A DNA stretch of 64,000 nucleotides from Streptomyces sp. NBC_00094 (GTDB lineage: Bacteria > Actinomycetota > Actinomycetes > Streptomycetales > Streptomycetaceae): positions 1,860,001-1,924,000 of the forward strand of contig NZ_JAPEMB010000001.1 in assembly GCF_026343125.1 (NCBI RefSeq), given 5' to 3'. The position numbers and the translations under genes are program-made. The notes under the pieces were generated by a model. It did not search any database and was not told the origin of the DNA. It saw nothing but the letters and a program-made list of their open reading frames with translations. Within the stretch, counting starts at the first letter, position 1, and each line of letters begins with the position of its first letter. Of this stretch, positions 23,525 to 32,590 are shown one piece after another.

Positions 23525-24705
23525 CAGACGGAGGCCTCCAGCTCGGCCTCGATCTTGGCGAGGAGACGCTCCTGGACGTCCGGCAGACCGATCTGCTGGA
23601 CCAGCTCCGCGAAGAAGCCGCGGACGACGAGGCGACGGGCCTCGGTCTGCGGGATACCGCGGGACATCAGGTAGAAGAGCTGCTCGTCGTCGAACCGGCC
23701 GGTGGCCGAGGCGTGACCGGCGCCGGCGATCTCGCCGGTCTCGATCTCCAGGTTCGGGACGGAGTCGACCCGGGCGCCGTCCGTGAGGACCAGGTTCCGG
23801 TTGAGCTCGTACGTGTCGGTGCCCTCGGCGGCGGCCTGGATGAGGACGTCACCGATCCAGACGGCGTGCGCGTCCTGGCCCTGCAGCGCGCCCTTGTAGG
23901 CCACGTTCGACTTGCAGTGCGGGGTGTTGTGGTCGACCAGGAGGCGGTGCTCCTGGTGCTGGCCGGCGTCGGTGAAGTACAGGCCGAAGAGCTCCGCCTC
24001 GCCGCCGGGGGCCGCGTACGACACACGGGGGTGGATGCGGACGACGTCGCCGCCGAAGGTGACGATCACCGACTTGAAGGAGGCGTCGCGGCCGACCAGC
24101 GCGTTGTGCTGGGCGACGTGGACGGCCTTCTCGTCCCAGTCCTGGACGGAGACGACGGTCAGCTTGGCGCCGTCGCCGAGGACGTAGTCGACGTTGGCGG
24201 CGAGCACCGCGTCACCGGTGTGGTCGATGACCACGACGGCCTCGGCGAAGGCACCGAGCTCGATCACCTGGTGGCCGAAGGCGACGCCACCCTGGCCGTG
24301 CACCGCGATGCGGATCGGCTCGGTGAGGACGGCCTCCTTGGCGACGGTGACGACCGAGGCCTTCTCGAAGGAGGAGTACGCCTGGGCGGCGACGCGGTCG
24401 ACGGGCTTGCCGGCCTTGCCGAGGCGCTCGTCCTCGCGACCGACGGTCTCCACGGTGACGCCCTCGGGCGCCTCGATCTCGACCTTGACGCCCTCACCGG
24501 ACGCGACGGCGGTGCCGTCGTGAAGGCCGCGCAGCCGCGCCAGCGGCGTGAACCGCCACTCCTCCTCACGGCCGTGCGGGACGGGGAAGTCCGCGACGTC
24601 GAAGGACGGGGGCGCGCTCATGCGCGTGGCGACGGTGGACTCGGCGGCCACCGCGATCGAGCCGGCGGTGGTGGAGCCCGCCGGGATGTTCTGAGCCTCA
24701 GCCAT
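23524..24705 (-). CDS. sufD: Fe-S assembly protein SufD
   Basis: A 393-residue beta-helix partner of SufB and SufC. Recognised by the N-terminal PHGREEEWRFTPLARL and the C-terminal core [49 protein letters not shown] and EARRLVVRGFF. It follows sufB after a 66-bp gap, the largest in the operon, containing GTAAAAGAAATCAG but no clear terminator. Confidence 0.93.
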   Translation of the reverse strand: MAEAQNIPAGSTTAGSIAVAAESTVATRMSAPPSFDVADFPVPHGREEEWRFTPLARLRGLHDGTAVASGEGVKVEIEAPEGVTVETVGREDERLGKAGKPVDRVAAQAYSSFEKASVVTVAKEAVLTEPIRIAVHGQGGVAFGHQVIELGAFAEAVVVIDHTGDAVLAANVDYVLGDGAKLTVVSVQDWDEKAVHVAQHNALVGRDASFKSVIVTFGGDVVRIHPRVSYAAPGGEAELFGLYFTDAGQHQEHRLLVDHNTPHCKSNVAYKGALQGQDAHAVWIGDVLIQAAAEGTDTYELNRNLVLTDGARVDSVPNLEIETGEIAGAGHASATGRFDDEQLFYLMSRGIPQTEARRLVVRGFFAELVQQIGLPDVQERLLAKIEAELEASV

Positions 24706-24771
24706 GGCTGTCGTGTTGCTCTCTTCCTGCGTAAAAGAAATCAGTCGCTGCGTTCGGTGGGGCGGAAGGCC

Positions 24772-26187
24772 TTAGCCGACCGAGCCTTCCATCTGCAGCT
24801 CGATCAGCCGGTTGAGCTCCAGGGCGTACTCCATCGGGAGCTCCTTGGCGATGGGCTCCACGAAGCCGCGCACGATCATCGCCATGGCCTCGAACTCGGT
24901 CATGCCGCGGCTCATCAGGTAGAAGAGCTGGTCCTCGGAGACCTTGGAGACGGTGGCCTCGTGGCCCATGGAGACGTCGTCCTCGCGCACGTCCACGTAG
25001 GGGTACGTGTCGGAGCGGGAGATCGTGTCGACGAGCAGCGCGTCGCAGAGCACGTTGGACTTGGAGCCCGGAGCACCCTCGCCGATCTCGATGAGACCGC
25101 GGTAGGAGGTGCGGCCGCCGCCTCGCGCCACCGACTTGGAGACGATGTTGGAGGAGGTGTTCGGAGCCATGTGCACCATCTTGGCGCCGGCGTCCTGGTG
25201 CTGGCCCTCGCCCGCGAAGGCGATGGACAGCGTCTCGCCCTTGGCGTGCTCGCCCATGAGGTAGACGGCCGGGTACTTCATGGTGACCTTGGAGCCGATG
25301 TTGCCGTCGACCCACTCCATGGTGGCGCCCTCGTAGGCGACGGCGCGCTTGGTCACCAGGTTGTAGACGTTGTTCGACCAGTTCTGGATGGTCGTGTAGC
25401 GGCAGCGGCCGCCCTTCTTCACGATGATCTCGACGACGGCGCTGTGCAGCGAGTCCGAGGAGTAGATCGGCGCGGTGCAGCCCTCGACATAGTGGACGTA
25501 GGCGTCCTCGTCGACGATGATCAGCGTCCGCTCGAACTGGCCCATGTTCTCCGTGTTGATACGGAAGTAGGCCTGGAGCGGGATCTCGACCTGCACGCCC
25601 TTCGGCACGTAGATGAACGAGCCACCGGACCACACGGCCGTGTTCAGCGAGGCGAACTTGTTGTCGCCGACCGGGATGACGGTGCCGAAGTACTCCTTGA
25701 AGAGCTCCGCGTGCTCCTTCAGCGCCGTGTCGGTGTCGACGAAGATGACGCCCTGCTCCTCCAGGTCCTCGCGGATCTGGTGGTAGACGACCTCGGACTC
25801 GTACTGGGCGGCGACACCGGCGACGAGGCGCTGCTTCTCCGCCTCCGGGATGCCGAGCTTGTCGTACGTGTTCTTGATGTCCTCCGGCAGGTCCTCCCAG
25901 GACTCGGCCTGCTTCTCGGTGGACCGCACGAAGTACTTGATGTTGTCGAAGTCGATGCCGGAGAGGTCGGAGCCCCAGGTCGGCATGGGCTTCTTACCGA
26001 AGAGCCGCAGACCCTTGAGACGCAGCTTCAGCATCCACTCGGGCTCGTTCTTCTTCGAGGAGATGTCGCGGACGACGTCCTCGTTCAGACCGCGCTTGGC
26101 CGTGGCACCGGCCGTGTCGGAGTCGGCCCAGCCGTACTCGTACCGACCCAGGCCCTCAAGCTCGGGGTGGCTGATCTCGGTGGTCAT
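24772..26187 (-). CDS. sufB: Fe-S scaffold protein SufB
   Basis: A 471-residue scaffold on which the nascent cluster forms. Diagnostic blocks include [46 protein letters not shown] with the conserved Cys, [23 protein letters not shown] and [22 protein letters not shown]. Its ATG overlaps the sufR stop by 4 nt (ATGA), tying the regulator and operon into one transcript. Confidence 0.95.
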   Translation of the reverse strand: MTTEISHPELEGLGRYEYGWADSDTAGATAKRGLNEDVVRDISSKKNEPEWMLKLRLKGLRLFGKKPMPTWGSDLSGIDFDNIKYFVRSTEKQAESWEDLPEDIKNTYDKLGIPEAEKQRLVAGVAAQYESEVVYHQIREDLEEQGVIFVDTDTALKEHAELFKEYFGTVIPVGDNKFASLNTAVWSGGSFIYVPKGVQVEIPLQAYFRINTENMGQFERTLIIVDEDAYVHYVEGCTAPIYSSDSLHSAVVEIIVKKGGRCRYTTIQNWSNNVYNLVTKRAVAYEGATMEWVDGNIGSKVTMKYPAVYLMGEHAKGETLSIAFAGEGQHQDAGAKMVHMAPNTSSNIVSKSVARGGGRTSYRGLIEIGEGAPGSKSNVLCDALLVDTISRSDTYPYVDVREDDVSMGHEATVSKVSEDQLFYLMSRGMTEFEAMAMIVRGFVEPIAKELPMEYALELNRLIELQMEGSVG

Positions 26188-26909
26188 GCGGGGTTCCTCC
26201 CGGCCGTACTGACAGATGCTGGTGAACTGGTCTGTGGGGCGCTGTGCGGGATGAACGTCGTGCAGACGCCGTCACCATGCGCGATGGTGGCCAGACGCTG
26301 GACGTGCGTTCCCAGGAGGCGGGAGAAGAACTCCGTCTCCGCCTCGCACAGCTGCGGATACTGCTCGGCGACGTGGGCGACCGGGCAGTGGTGCTGGCAG
26401 AGCTGCTCGCCGACCGGCGCGTTCCGCGCAGTGGCAGCGTACCCGTCCGCCGTCAGGGCCTTGGCAAGTGCCTCGGTCCTCCGGGCGGGGTCCGCCGAGT
26501 CGACGGCTTCCCGGTACGTGTCGCCCTGGGCCTCGATCCGGTCGCGGGCGAAGGCGGCGACGGCCTCCTCCCCACCGGCGTTGCGCTCGATCCAGCGGAG
26601 CGCCTCGACGGCCAGGGAGTCGTACGACTGGTCGAACTCGTCGCGGCCGCAGTCGGTGAGCGCGAAGATCTTCGCGGGGCGACCGCGGGCCCGGGTCCCG
26701 TAGACGCGCTTCTCGCGGGCTTCGACGACATTGTCGGCGACCAGCGAGTCGAGGTGGCGGCGGACGGCGGCCTGGGTGAGGCGCAGTCGCTCGGCAAGGT
26801 CGGCGACGGTCGAGGGACCGTGGTCCAGGATCGACCGCGCGACCCGGTTGCGCGTCGAACGCTCTCGGGTCGCGAGTTCCTCCACCGGAGCCGCGCCAAC
26901 GTTTTTCAC
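26184..26909 (-). CDS. sufR: SufR-type Fe-S-sensing repressor of the suf operon
   Basis: A 241-residue winged-helix regulator. The HTH (about 18-65) reads [37 protein letters not shown]. Cysteines Cys171-x3-Cys175-x12-Cys188 ([19 protein letters not shown]) form the cluster-binding set typical of SufR. The GTG start at 26909 lies inside CAAC-N6-GTTG, the known SufR recognition pattern, indicating autorepression of the whole sufRBDCSUT transcript while cluster supply is sufficient. No Shine-Dalgarno is visible. Confidence 0.92.
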   Translation of the reverse strand: MKNVGAAPVEELATRERSTRNRVARSILDHGPSTVADLAERLRLTQAAVRRHLDSLVADNVVEAREKRVYGTRARGRPAKIFALTDCGRDEFDQSYDSLAVEALRWIERNAGGEEAVAAFARDRIEAQGDTYREAVDSADPARRTEALAKALTADGYAATARNAPVGEQLCQHHCPVAHVAEQYPQLCEAETEFFSRLLGTHVQRLATIAHGDGVCTTFIPHSAPQTSSPASVSTAGRNPA

Positions 26910-26922
26910 AACGCCATTGTTG
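26909..26922. promoter_or_regulatory. SufR operator CAAC-N6-GTTG
   Basis: CAACGCCATTGTTG matches the CAAC-N6-GTTG palindrome described for SufR. It begins at the sufR start codon and lies just downstream of a TAATTA -10-like element (26925-26930), so bound SufR would block initiation. Confidence 0.8.
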
Positions 26923-26980
26923 CGTAATTAATCGAGGAGTGACAAGCCGCGTCCACGGCGGCCGCGGTGCCGTGCGTCAC

Positions 26981-26999
26981 TCAGGTAAGGCTTACCTGA
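26981..26999. promoter_or_regulatory. DmdR/IdeR-type iron box upstream of sufR
   Basis: TCAGGTAAGGCTTACCTGA is a 19-bp inverted repeat with mismatch only at its centre and matches the actinobacterial iron-box layout (TTAGGTTAGGCT-ACCTAA). It lies 72 bp upstream of sufR and 222 bp upstream of the ABC gene. Apart from the operators and a -10, the 311-bp gap 26910-27220 shows nothing else. Confidence 0.7.
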
Positions 27000-27207
27000 C
27001 CTGCGGAAATGATCATTCGTAGGACGAATCCGAGCCCTCGGCCGGGTCGGGACCGGACCACCCCTCGAACCCGTACGTGCAGGCCACAGGCGCTCCACGG
27101 CCCATGACGACACCGTCGAAGCCATGCCCACCGCCCCCGGGGAAGCACACGTGAAGTCCCGGTTCGAGGGACCCGGCCCCGCGCCGGAAGGACCTTTCAC
27201 GCCTCTC

Positions 27208-27213
27208 TAGACT
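27208..27213 (+). promoter_or_regulatory. -10 element for a leaderless ABC transcript
   Basis: TAGACT ends 7 nt before ATG 27221; there is no Shine-Dalgarno, so transcription probably starts at the initiation codon. Confidence 0.5.
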
Positions 27214-27220
27214 TCCGCCC

Positions 27221-28156
27221 ATGGGAAATGAGTCCGTCGACAGCGCCGTCCGCGTACGCGGCCTGGTCAAGCGGTACGGAGACAAGACCGCGGTCGACGG
27301 CCTCGACCTCGACGTGCGGGCGGGCACCGTCACGGCCGTCCTCGGCCCCAACGGGGCCGGCAAGACCACCACGATCGAGACCTGCGAGGGCTACCGCAGA
27401 CCCGACGGCGGCACCGTCCGCGTCCTCGGCCTCGACCCGGTCGCCGACGCCGCCGCCCTGCGCCCCCGGATCGGCGTGATGCTCCAGTCCGGCGGCGTCT
27501 ACTCCGGGGCCCGCGCCGACGAGATGCTCCGCCACATGGCGAAGCTGCACGCCCATCCGCTGGACGTCGGCGCCCTGATCGAGCGCCTGGGCCTCGGCTC
27601 CTGCGGCCGCACCACCTACCGCCGGCTCTCCGGCGGCCAGCAGCAGCGCCTCGCGCTCGCCATGGCCGTCGTCGGCCGCCCCGAGCTCGTCTTCCTCGAC
27701 GAACCGACCGCCGGACTCGACCCGCAGGCCCGCCGCGCCACCTGGGACCTCGTCCGCGAGCTGCGCGCCGACGGCGTCACGGTCGTCCTCACCACCCACT
27801 TCATGCAGGAGGCCGAGGAGCTCGCCGACGACGTCGCCATCGTCGACGCCGGCCGGATCGCCGCCCAGGGCAGCCCCGAGCAGCTCTGCCGCGGCGGCGC
27901 CGAGAACACCCTGCGCTTCACCGGCCGCCCCGGCCTCGACCTGGGCTCCCTGCTCAAGGCCCTGCCGGACGGCACGGCCGCGGCGGAACCCCTCCCCGGC
28001 ACGTACCGGATCACCGGCACCGTCGACCCGCAGCTGCTCGCCACGGTCACCACCTGGTGCGCCCAGCACGGCGTCATGCCCGAGGGCATCTCCGTCGAGC
28101 GCCACACCCTCGAAGACGTCTTCCTCGAACTCACGGGCAAGGAACTGCGGTCATGA
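27221..28156 (+). CDS. ABC exporter ATP-binding protein (DrrA/CcmA type)
   Basis: A 311-residue ATPase with Walker A GPNGAGKTT, signature LSGGQQQRLALAMAVV, Walker B LVFLDEPTAGLDPQ and H-loop VVLTTHFMQEAEEL. The C-terminal 80 residues form the DrrA-like regulatory extension. It is coupled by ATGA overlap to its permease. The unit sits between suf and ctaA, a position seen in other actinobacteria. The substrate is unknown: drug, lipid or heme-related export are all possible. Confidence 0.9.
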   Translation: MGNESVDSAVRVRGLVKRYGDKTAVDGLDLDVRAGTVTAVLGPNGAGKTTTIETCEGYRRPDGGTVRVLGLDPVADAAALRPRIGVMLQSGGVYSGARADEMLRHMAKLHAHPLDVGALIERLGLGSCGRTTYRRLSGGQQQRLALAMAVVGRPELVFLDEPTAGLDPQARRATWDLVRELRADGVTVVLTTHFMQEAEELADDVAIVDAGRIAAQGSPEQLCRGGAENTLRFTGRPGLDLGSLLKALPDGTAAAEPLPGTYRITGTVDPQLLATVTTWCAQHGVMPEGISVERHTLEDVFLELTGKELRS

Positions 28157-28920
28157 GCACGGGTACGTACTCCCCGAAGCCCGGCGCGGCCCCCGTCGGC
28201 CGGATGATCGCGGCGCAGACGGCCCTGGAGGCCCGGATGCTGCTGCGCAACGGCGAGCAGCTGCTCCTCACGGTGATCATCCCCTCGCTGCTCCTCGTCC
28301 TGTTCTCCACGGTCGACATCGTCGACACGGGTGCCGGAGAGGCCGTCGACTTCCTCGCCCCGGGCGTCCTCGCGCTCGCCGTGCTCTCCACCGCCTTCAC
28401 CGGCCAGGCCATCGCGACCGGTTTCGAACGGCGTTACGGGGTGCTCAAGCGACTGGGCGCGTCACCGCTCCCCCGCTGGGCGCTCATGACCGCCAAGACG
28501 CTCGCCGTCCTCGTCACCGAGGTGCTCCAGGTCGCGCTCCTCACGGCGATCGCCCTGGCGCTCGGCTGGTCCCCGCAGGGCGACCCCTTCTCCGTCCTGC
28601 TGCTCCTGGTCCTCGGCACGGCCGCCTTCTCGGGCCTCGGGCTGCTCATGGCGGGCACGCTCAAGGCGGAGGCCACCCTGGCCGCCGCCAACCTGGTCTT
28701 CCTGCTGCTCCTGGTGGGCGGCGGGGTCATCGTGCCGCTGGAGAAGTTCCCGGAGCCGGCCCGCTCGGTCCTGGAGCTGCTCCCCATCTCCGCCCTCTCC
28801 GACGGCCTGCGGGACGTCCTCCAGAACGGCGCCTCGATGCCCTGGGGCAACGCGCTGATCCTGGCCGTCTGGGGCGTGCTCGGCCTCGGCGCGGCGGCGA
28901 AGTTCTTCCGCTGGGAGTAG
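28153..28920 (+). CDS. ABC-2 type exporter permease
   Basis: A 255-residue integral membrane partner of the preceding ATPase. It has six hydrophobic segments (about 40-60, 75-95, 115-140, 145-170, 175-200 and 230-250) and the ABC-2 motif GFERRYGVLKRLGASPLPRW between helices 2 and 3. It starts at ATG 28153 within the TGA of the ATPase gene. The stop is followed by a 75-85 bp gap to ctaA. Confidence 0.9.
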   Translation: MSTGTYSPKPGAAPVGRMIAAQTALEARMLLRNGEQLLLTVIIPSLLLVLFSTVDIVDTGAGEAVDFLAPGVLALAVLSTAFTGQAIATGFERRYGVLKRLGASPLPRWALMTAKTLAVLVTEVLQVALLTAIALALGWSPQGDPFSVLLLLVLGTAAFSGLGLLMAGTLKAEATLAAANLVFLLLLVGGGVIVPLEKFPEPARSVLELLPISALSDGLRDVLQNGASMPWGNALILAVWGVLGLGAAAKFFRWE

Positions 28921-29004
28921 TCGAAGGGGTTCAGAGGGTGACGTTTCCTGACAAGCCACCCCCCTCGTGAAAGCGTGCACAAGCCCCGTCCTACGATGGG
29001 GCCC

Positions 29005-29967
29005 GTGCTGACCCCCCTCGCCTACATCGCCCAGCGCTGGACCCCGTCCCCCCGGACGCTCCGGCGCGCCGCGCTCTCCGCCGTCGTGATGAGCGTGTTC
29101 ATCATCGTCACGGGCGGCGCGGTCCGGCTGACCGGTTCCGGTCTCGGCTGCGACACCTGGCCGAAGTGCACGGAAGACAGCCTCATCGTCACGCCCGAGC
29201 AGGGCTACCGCGGCCTGATCGAGTTCGGCAACCGGATGCTGACGTACGTCCTGTCGGCGGCCGTCGGCTGGGCGATCATCGCCGCCCGGTCCACCAAGCC
29301 GTGGCGCCGGAACCTCACCCGCTGGAGCTGGGCGCAGTTCTGGATCGTGATGAGCAACGCCGTCATCGGTGGCATCACGGTGTGGATGGGCCTCAACCCG
29401 TGGACGGTCGCCGGCCACTTCCTGGCCGCGAACGCGCTGCTCACGGTGGCCGTCATCACCTGGCAGCGGGCCGGCGAGGGCGACACCGCCCCCCGGCCGC
29501 GCGTGCCCCGACCGGTCCGCAAGCTGTCCTGGGCGATCACGATCACCTCGGGCCTGCTCATCGCCCTCGGCACCACGGTGACCGGCGCGGGCAAGCACGC
29601 CGGCGACAGCAGCGAGGTCCCGCGCATGCCGTGGGACTGGACGAACGCCGCCCATGTCCACGCCATCGCCGCCTGGGTCGTCTGCGCCCTGGCGCTCGCC
29701 ATGTGGCTGGTGCTGCGCGTGGTGGACGCCCCGGACGACACCCGGGCCCGCGCCCGCGACCTGCTGATCGTGCTGCTGGCCCAGGGCGGGATCGGCTACG
29801 TGCAGTACTTCACCGGGGTCCCCGAGGTCCTGGTCGCCGTCCACATGCTCGGCTCCTCGCTGATGTGGATCGCGGTGCTGCGTCTGGCCCTGAGCATGCG
29901 CGAGCGCCCGGTGCCCACGGCGGAGATCCCGGCCCAGGCCGACCCGGAGCTCGCGGCGAAGGTCTGA
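29005..29967 (+). CDS. ctaA: Heme A synthase (COX15/CtaA)
   Basis: An eight-helix membrane enzyme oxidising the heme O methyl group to formyl for cytochrome aa3. Cys-pair loop GLGCDTWPKC, TVAGHFLAANALL, NAAHVHAIAAW and EVLVAVHMLGSS supply the pair of cysteines and three of the usual four heme histidines. The first (EYGHR in Bacillus) is EFGNR here, with Asn for His. GTG 29005 is preferred because TACGAT lies 7 nt upstream; ATG 28996 or GTG 28975 in frame are alternatives. CtaB, the preceding enzyme, is encoded 1.7 kb away. Confidence 0.92.
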   Translation: MLTPLAYIAQRWTPSPRTLRRAALSAVVMSVFIIVTGGAVRLTGSGLGCDTWPKCTEDSLIVTPEQGYRGLIEFGNRMLTYVLSAAVGWAIIAARSTKPWRRNLTRWSWAQFWIVMSNAVIGGITVWMGLNPWTVAGHFLAANALLTVAVITWQRAGEGDTAPRPRVPRPVRKLSWAITITSGLLIALGTTVTGAGKHAGDSSEVPRMPWDWTNAAHVHAIAAWVVCALALAMWLVLRVVDAPDDTRARARDLLIVLLAQGGIGYVQYFTGVPEVLVAVHMLGSSLMWIAVLRLALSMRERPVPTAEIPAQADPELAAKV

Positions 29968-30008
29968 CCGGACCGGTCACACCGGACCCGTCACACCGGC
30001 TCGGTCAG

Positions 30009-30029
30009 GGCCTGTCCGGCGGACAGGCC
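30009..30029. terminator. Convergent stem-loop between ctaA and amidohydrolase gene
   Basis: GGCCTGTCC/GGACAGGCC arms (30009-30017, 30021-30029) with loop GGC; a relative of the AGGGCCTGTCC element at 20228. It abuts the stop codon of the amidohydrolase gene and can serve both strands. Confidence 0.7.
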
Positions 30030-31132
30030 TACCCGAGCCGGTAGACCCGCCGGGCGTTCCCCGCCGCGATCATCGTGGCGACGCGCTGCGCGTCCGAGTG
30101 GGACCAGGCGCCCTCCACGACCCACTCCCCCAGCACCCGGGTGAGCGCCGAGCGGAAGACGCCGGCGGCGACCACGTGGAGCTCGGGCAGCCCGTGCGCG
30201 CCGCTGGAGAACAGCAGCTTGCCGAAGGGCGCCAGCTCCAGGACCTCCGCGAGGACGGCCGCCGCACGGGCCCCGGTGTGGGCGAGGACCGGCCCGAGGT
30301 CCGCGTACACGTGCGGATGGACGCCGGTCAGGTACGCGGCGGCGCGGTGGTGCGGGTAGGCGTGCAGCAGGACGAGGTCGGCGCCCAGCCCCGCGGTGGC
30401 GGCGGCGAAGCCGGCGAGGACCGCCGGGTCCCGCTCCCCCGTGCGCAGCTGCAGCGGGCGCCCCGCGGTGACCGCGATCCAGAGGAGATGCCGCAGCAGG
30501 ACGGGGTCGGTGAGCCGCCCGCCCGCAGAGCGTCCGGCGAGCCAGCGCCCCGCTGCTCCGCGTACCTCCCCGGGTCCCGGGGGTTCGGGCGCCGTCGCGA
30601 GCCCTCGGCGTACGCCCTCCACCGAGGTGAAGGCCACGGCGTGCGCGGCGGCTCCGTGGACGGCCTCGGCGAGGTTGGCGAGGAACGCGTCGACGGTCCC
30701 CGAGGTGTCGGCGACCTGTTCGGCGAGGGGTTCGAGGCGGACGATCTCGTGGGCCTCGGCGGCGCCGGCGGCGGCGATCTCGGCGGGCCGGGTCAGGTCG
30801 CCGGGGAGCCCGGTGTCGACCAGGTAGGTGGAGATCCCGGAGGCCCGCAGGAGCCGGCGGCCCGCCTCGGCGACGCCGAGTTCGCGGCGGCGGGCGAGGT
30901 AGCGGGCCGGCGGGCAGTGCGGTTCGAGGCCGAGGAGCGGCGGACACCAGCGGCGTACCGCGAAGCCGGTCTGCGTGTCGAAGAAGGTCGTGCCGGCGGC
31001 CGGCATCGCGGGGGGACCGCCGTGCCGGTCGCCGAGGTGCGCGCCGAGGTGGGTCTCGAAGGTGCCGAGGCCGAGTTCCGTACGGAGCACTCCGTGGCAG
31101 TACTGGTCCACCAGGTTCGGCGTGTCGATCAT
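30029..31132 (-). CDS. Amidohydrolase-superfamily protein (FluG/hydrolase-like TIM barrel)
   Basis: A 367-residue cytosolic protein. The barrel is suggested by VDQYCHGVLRTEL at the N-terminus (a divergent HxH-like region with one His), RPLQLRTGERDPAVLAGF, LVLLHAYPHHRAAAYLTGVHPHVYADLGPV and FGKLLFSSGAHGLPELHVVAAGVFR (the SD/A-type Asp position). This pattern resembles the amidohydrolase domain found fused to glutamine synthetase in FluG. The substrate is unknown. ATG 31132 follows GGGAG; the frame extends to 31165. Confidence 0.75.
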   Translation of the reverse strand: MIDTPNLVDQYCHGVLRTELGLGTFETHLGAHLGDRHGGPPAMPAAGTTFFDTQTGFAVRRWCPPLLGLEPHCPPARYLARRRELGVAEAGRRLLRASGISTYLVDTGLPGDLTRPAEIAAAGAAEAHEIVRLEPLAEQVADTSGTVDAFLANLAEAVHGAAAHAVAFTSVEGVRRGLATAPEPPGPGEVRGAAGRWLAGRSAGGRLTDPVLLRHLLWIAVTAGRPLQLRTGERDPAVLAGFAAATAGLGADLVLLHAYPHHRAAAYLTGVHPHVYADLGPVLAHTGARAAAVLAEVLELAPFGKLLFSSGAHGLPELHVVAAGVFRSALTRVLGEWVVEGAWSHSDAQRVATMIAAGNARRVYRLG

Positions 31133-31202
31133 CTCGGGGGGCTCCCTGTGTGGACGTGTCTCCACACGTCCTAACGGGTGAGCCCCGCGCGAGGTTGTTG
31201 CC

Positions 31203-31523
31203 TCAGCTGTTGGAGGGGCCGCCGATCTGGATACCGGCCATCCGGGTCCACTCGTACGCGCCGGTGACGACCTTGGCGGCGAACTCGCCGTCGAACTCGT
31301 CGTGGAGCGTCAGGCCGGCCTTCTCGGCGGCCTGCTGCGCGATCGGGTACGTGGGGGCCACCAGGTCGCCCCAGCCGCCGTCCGTGCCGACGAGGACGAT
31401 CCGGGTGCCCGCCTGGCCGATGTGGGCGAGCTGCCCCTCGGCGCCGCCGTGCTCCGCGGAGAACGCCCGGATCTGCTTCGCGAGCCTGGCCGCCCTGCGC
31501 TCTTCCTGCTTCGTTTCTGCCAT
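31203..31523 (-). CDS. Small conserved actinobacterial protein of unknown function (106 aa)
   Basis: Begins MAETKQEERRAARLAKQIRAFSAEHGG (basic helix) and continues IVLVGTDGGWGDLVAPTYPIAQQAAEKAGLTLHDEFDGEFAAKVVTGAYEWTRMAG; soluble, alpha/beta, no cysteine. ATG 31523 was selected because the 16 residues above it contain no conserved-looking sequence. It stands alone between the amidohydrolase gene and ctaB on the same strand. Function not known to me. Confidence 0.75.
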   Translation of the reverse strand: MAETKQEERRAARLAKQIRAFSAEHGGAEGQLAHIGQAGTRIVLVGTDGGWGDLVAPTYPIAQQAAEKAGLTLHDEFDGEFAAKVVTGAYEWTRMAGIQIGGPSNS

Positions 31524-31559
31524 GACAAGGATGCTACCGAGGGGTAGATCGACTGGCGA

Positions 31560-31597
31560 CGGCCGGGCCACGTGGTCTATCCCACGTGACCCGGCCG
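31560..31597 (-). terminator. Terminator of ctaB
   Basis: Near-perfect stem: CGGCCGGGCCACGTGG (31560-31575) with CCCACGTGACCCGGCCG (31581-31597), one bulge and loop TCTAT. It lies 45 bp past the ctaB stop. The sequence GACAGGCCCT (AGGGCCTGTC element) overlaps the ctaB stop at 31634-31643. Confidence 0.75.
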
Positions 31598-31642
31598 TCG
31601 ACCGTGCACATCATCTGAGCGCGTCGCCCGCGCGACAGGCCC

Positions 31643-32590
31643 TCAGCGGAGGAAGGGGTCCACCGCGACCGCCACGAAGAGCAGCGAGACGTAGGTGATG
31701 GACCAGTGGAAGAGGCGCATCTCCTTGAGCTTCGCGCCGGTCGCGCCCGCCTTCGCGCGGTTCAGCAGCCCGTGCGCCTCCCAGAGCCAGAAACCGCCGG
31801 TGAGCAGCGCGACGGCCGTGTAGAACCAGCCGGTGTAGCCGAGCGGGGTCAGCAGCAGCGAGACGGCGACCATCACCCAGCTGTAGGCGACGATCTGCTT
31901 GGCCACGACCTTGTTGGAGGCGAGGACCGGGAGCATCGGCACGCCCGCGCGCGCGTAGTCGTCCTTCACCTTCATCGACAGCGGCCAGTAGTGCGGCGGC
32001 GTCCAGAAGAAGATGACGAGGAAGAGGATGACCGCGGCCCACGACATCGAGTTGGTGACGGCCGACCAGCCGATGAGCACCGGCAGGCAGCCGGCGATGC
32101 CGCCCCAGACGATGTTCTGCGCGGTCCGCCGCTTCAGGATCATCGTGTAGACGACCACGTAGAAGAGCAGCGCACCGAGCGAGAGCGCCGCGGAGAGCCA
32201 GTTGACGAGGAGGCCGAACCAGAGCGTGGAGACCACGGCGAGGGTGAGGCCGAAGACGAGGCCCTCACGCGGGGTGAGGACCCCGGTCACCAGCGGGCGC
32301 TGGGAGGTGCGGTCCATCAGGGCGTCGATGTCGCGGTCGATGTACATGTTCAGCGCGTTGGCGCCGCCCGCCGACAGATAGCCGCCGAAGCAGGTGGCCA
32401 GGACCAGCCACAGGTTCGGAACGCCCTGCTCGGCGAGGAACATCACCGGAACGGTGGTGATGAGCAGCAGCTCGATGATCCGCGGCTTGGTCAGCGCCAC
32501 GTATGCCTTGACGCGGGCCCCGAACGGCCGATGGCCCCCCGGGCTGGGAGTCAAGACGACCCCTGCGGGTCGGGACTCGACGGCCGTCAC
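31643..32590 (-). CDS. ctaB: Protoheme IX farnesyltransferase (heme O synthase)
   Basis: A 315-residue UbiA-family membrane enzyme that farnesylates heme b to heme O. It has about eight to nine helices and the prenyl-diphosphate motif [15 protein letters not shown] (Asn81, Asp85, Asp88). A second aspartate-containing loop near 195-215 ([12 protein letters not shown]) matches the family. GTG 32590 is preferred: AGGGG lies 8 nt upstream and the N-terminus fits. It is divergent from tkt and feeds CtaA. Confidence 0.92.
   Translation of the reverse strand: MTAVESRPAGVVLTPSPGGHRPFGARVKAYVALTKPRIIELLLITTVPVMFLAEQGVPNLWLVLATCFGGYLSAGGANALNMYIDRDIDALMDRTSQRPLVTGVLTPREGLVFGLTLAVVSTLWFGLLVNWLSAALSLGALLFYVVVYTMILKRRTAQNIVWGGIAGCLPVLIGWSAVTNSMSWAAVILFLVIFFWTPPHYWPLSMKVKDDYARAGVPMLPVLASNKVVAKQIVAYSWVMVAVSLLLTPLGYTGWFYTAVALLTGGFWLWEAHGLLNRAKAGATGAKLKEMRLFHWSITYVSLLFVAVAVDPFLR

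Noticed and set aside
23713..26703. 996-codon open frame antisense to the suf genes
   Set aside because: Acid/Gly/Val-rich shadow caused by high third-position GC of the real genes; no domain or ribosome-binding site. The same applies to the long antisense frames at 32872-35955, 41387-44593, 48923-51775, 55159-57228 and 60244-63300.
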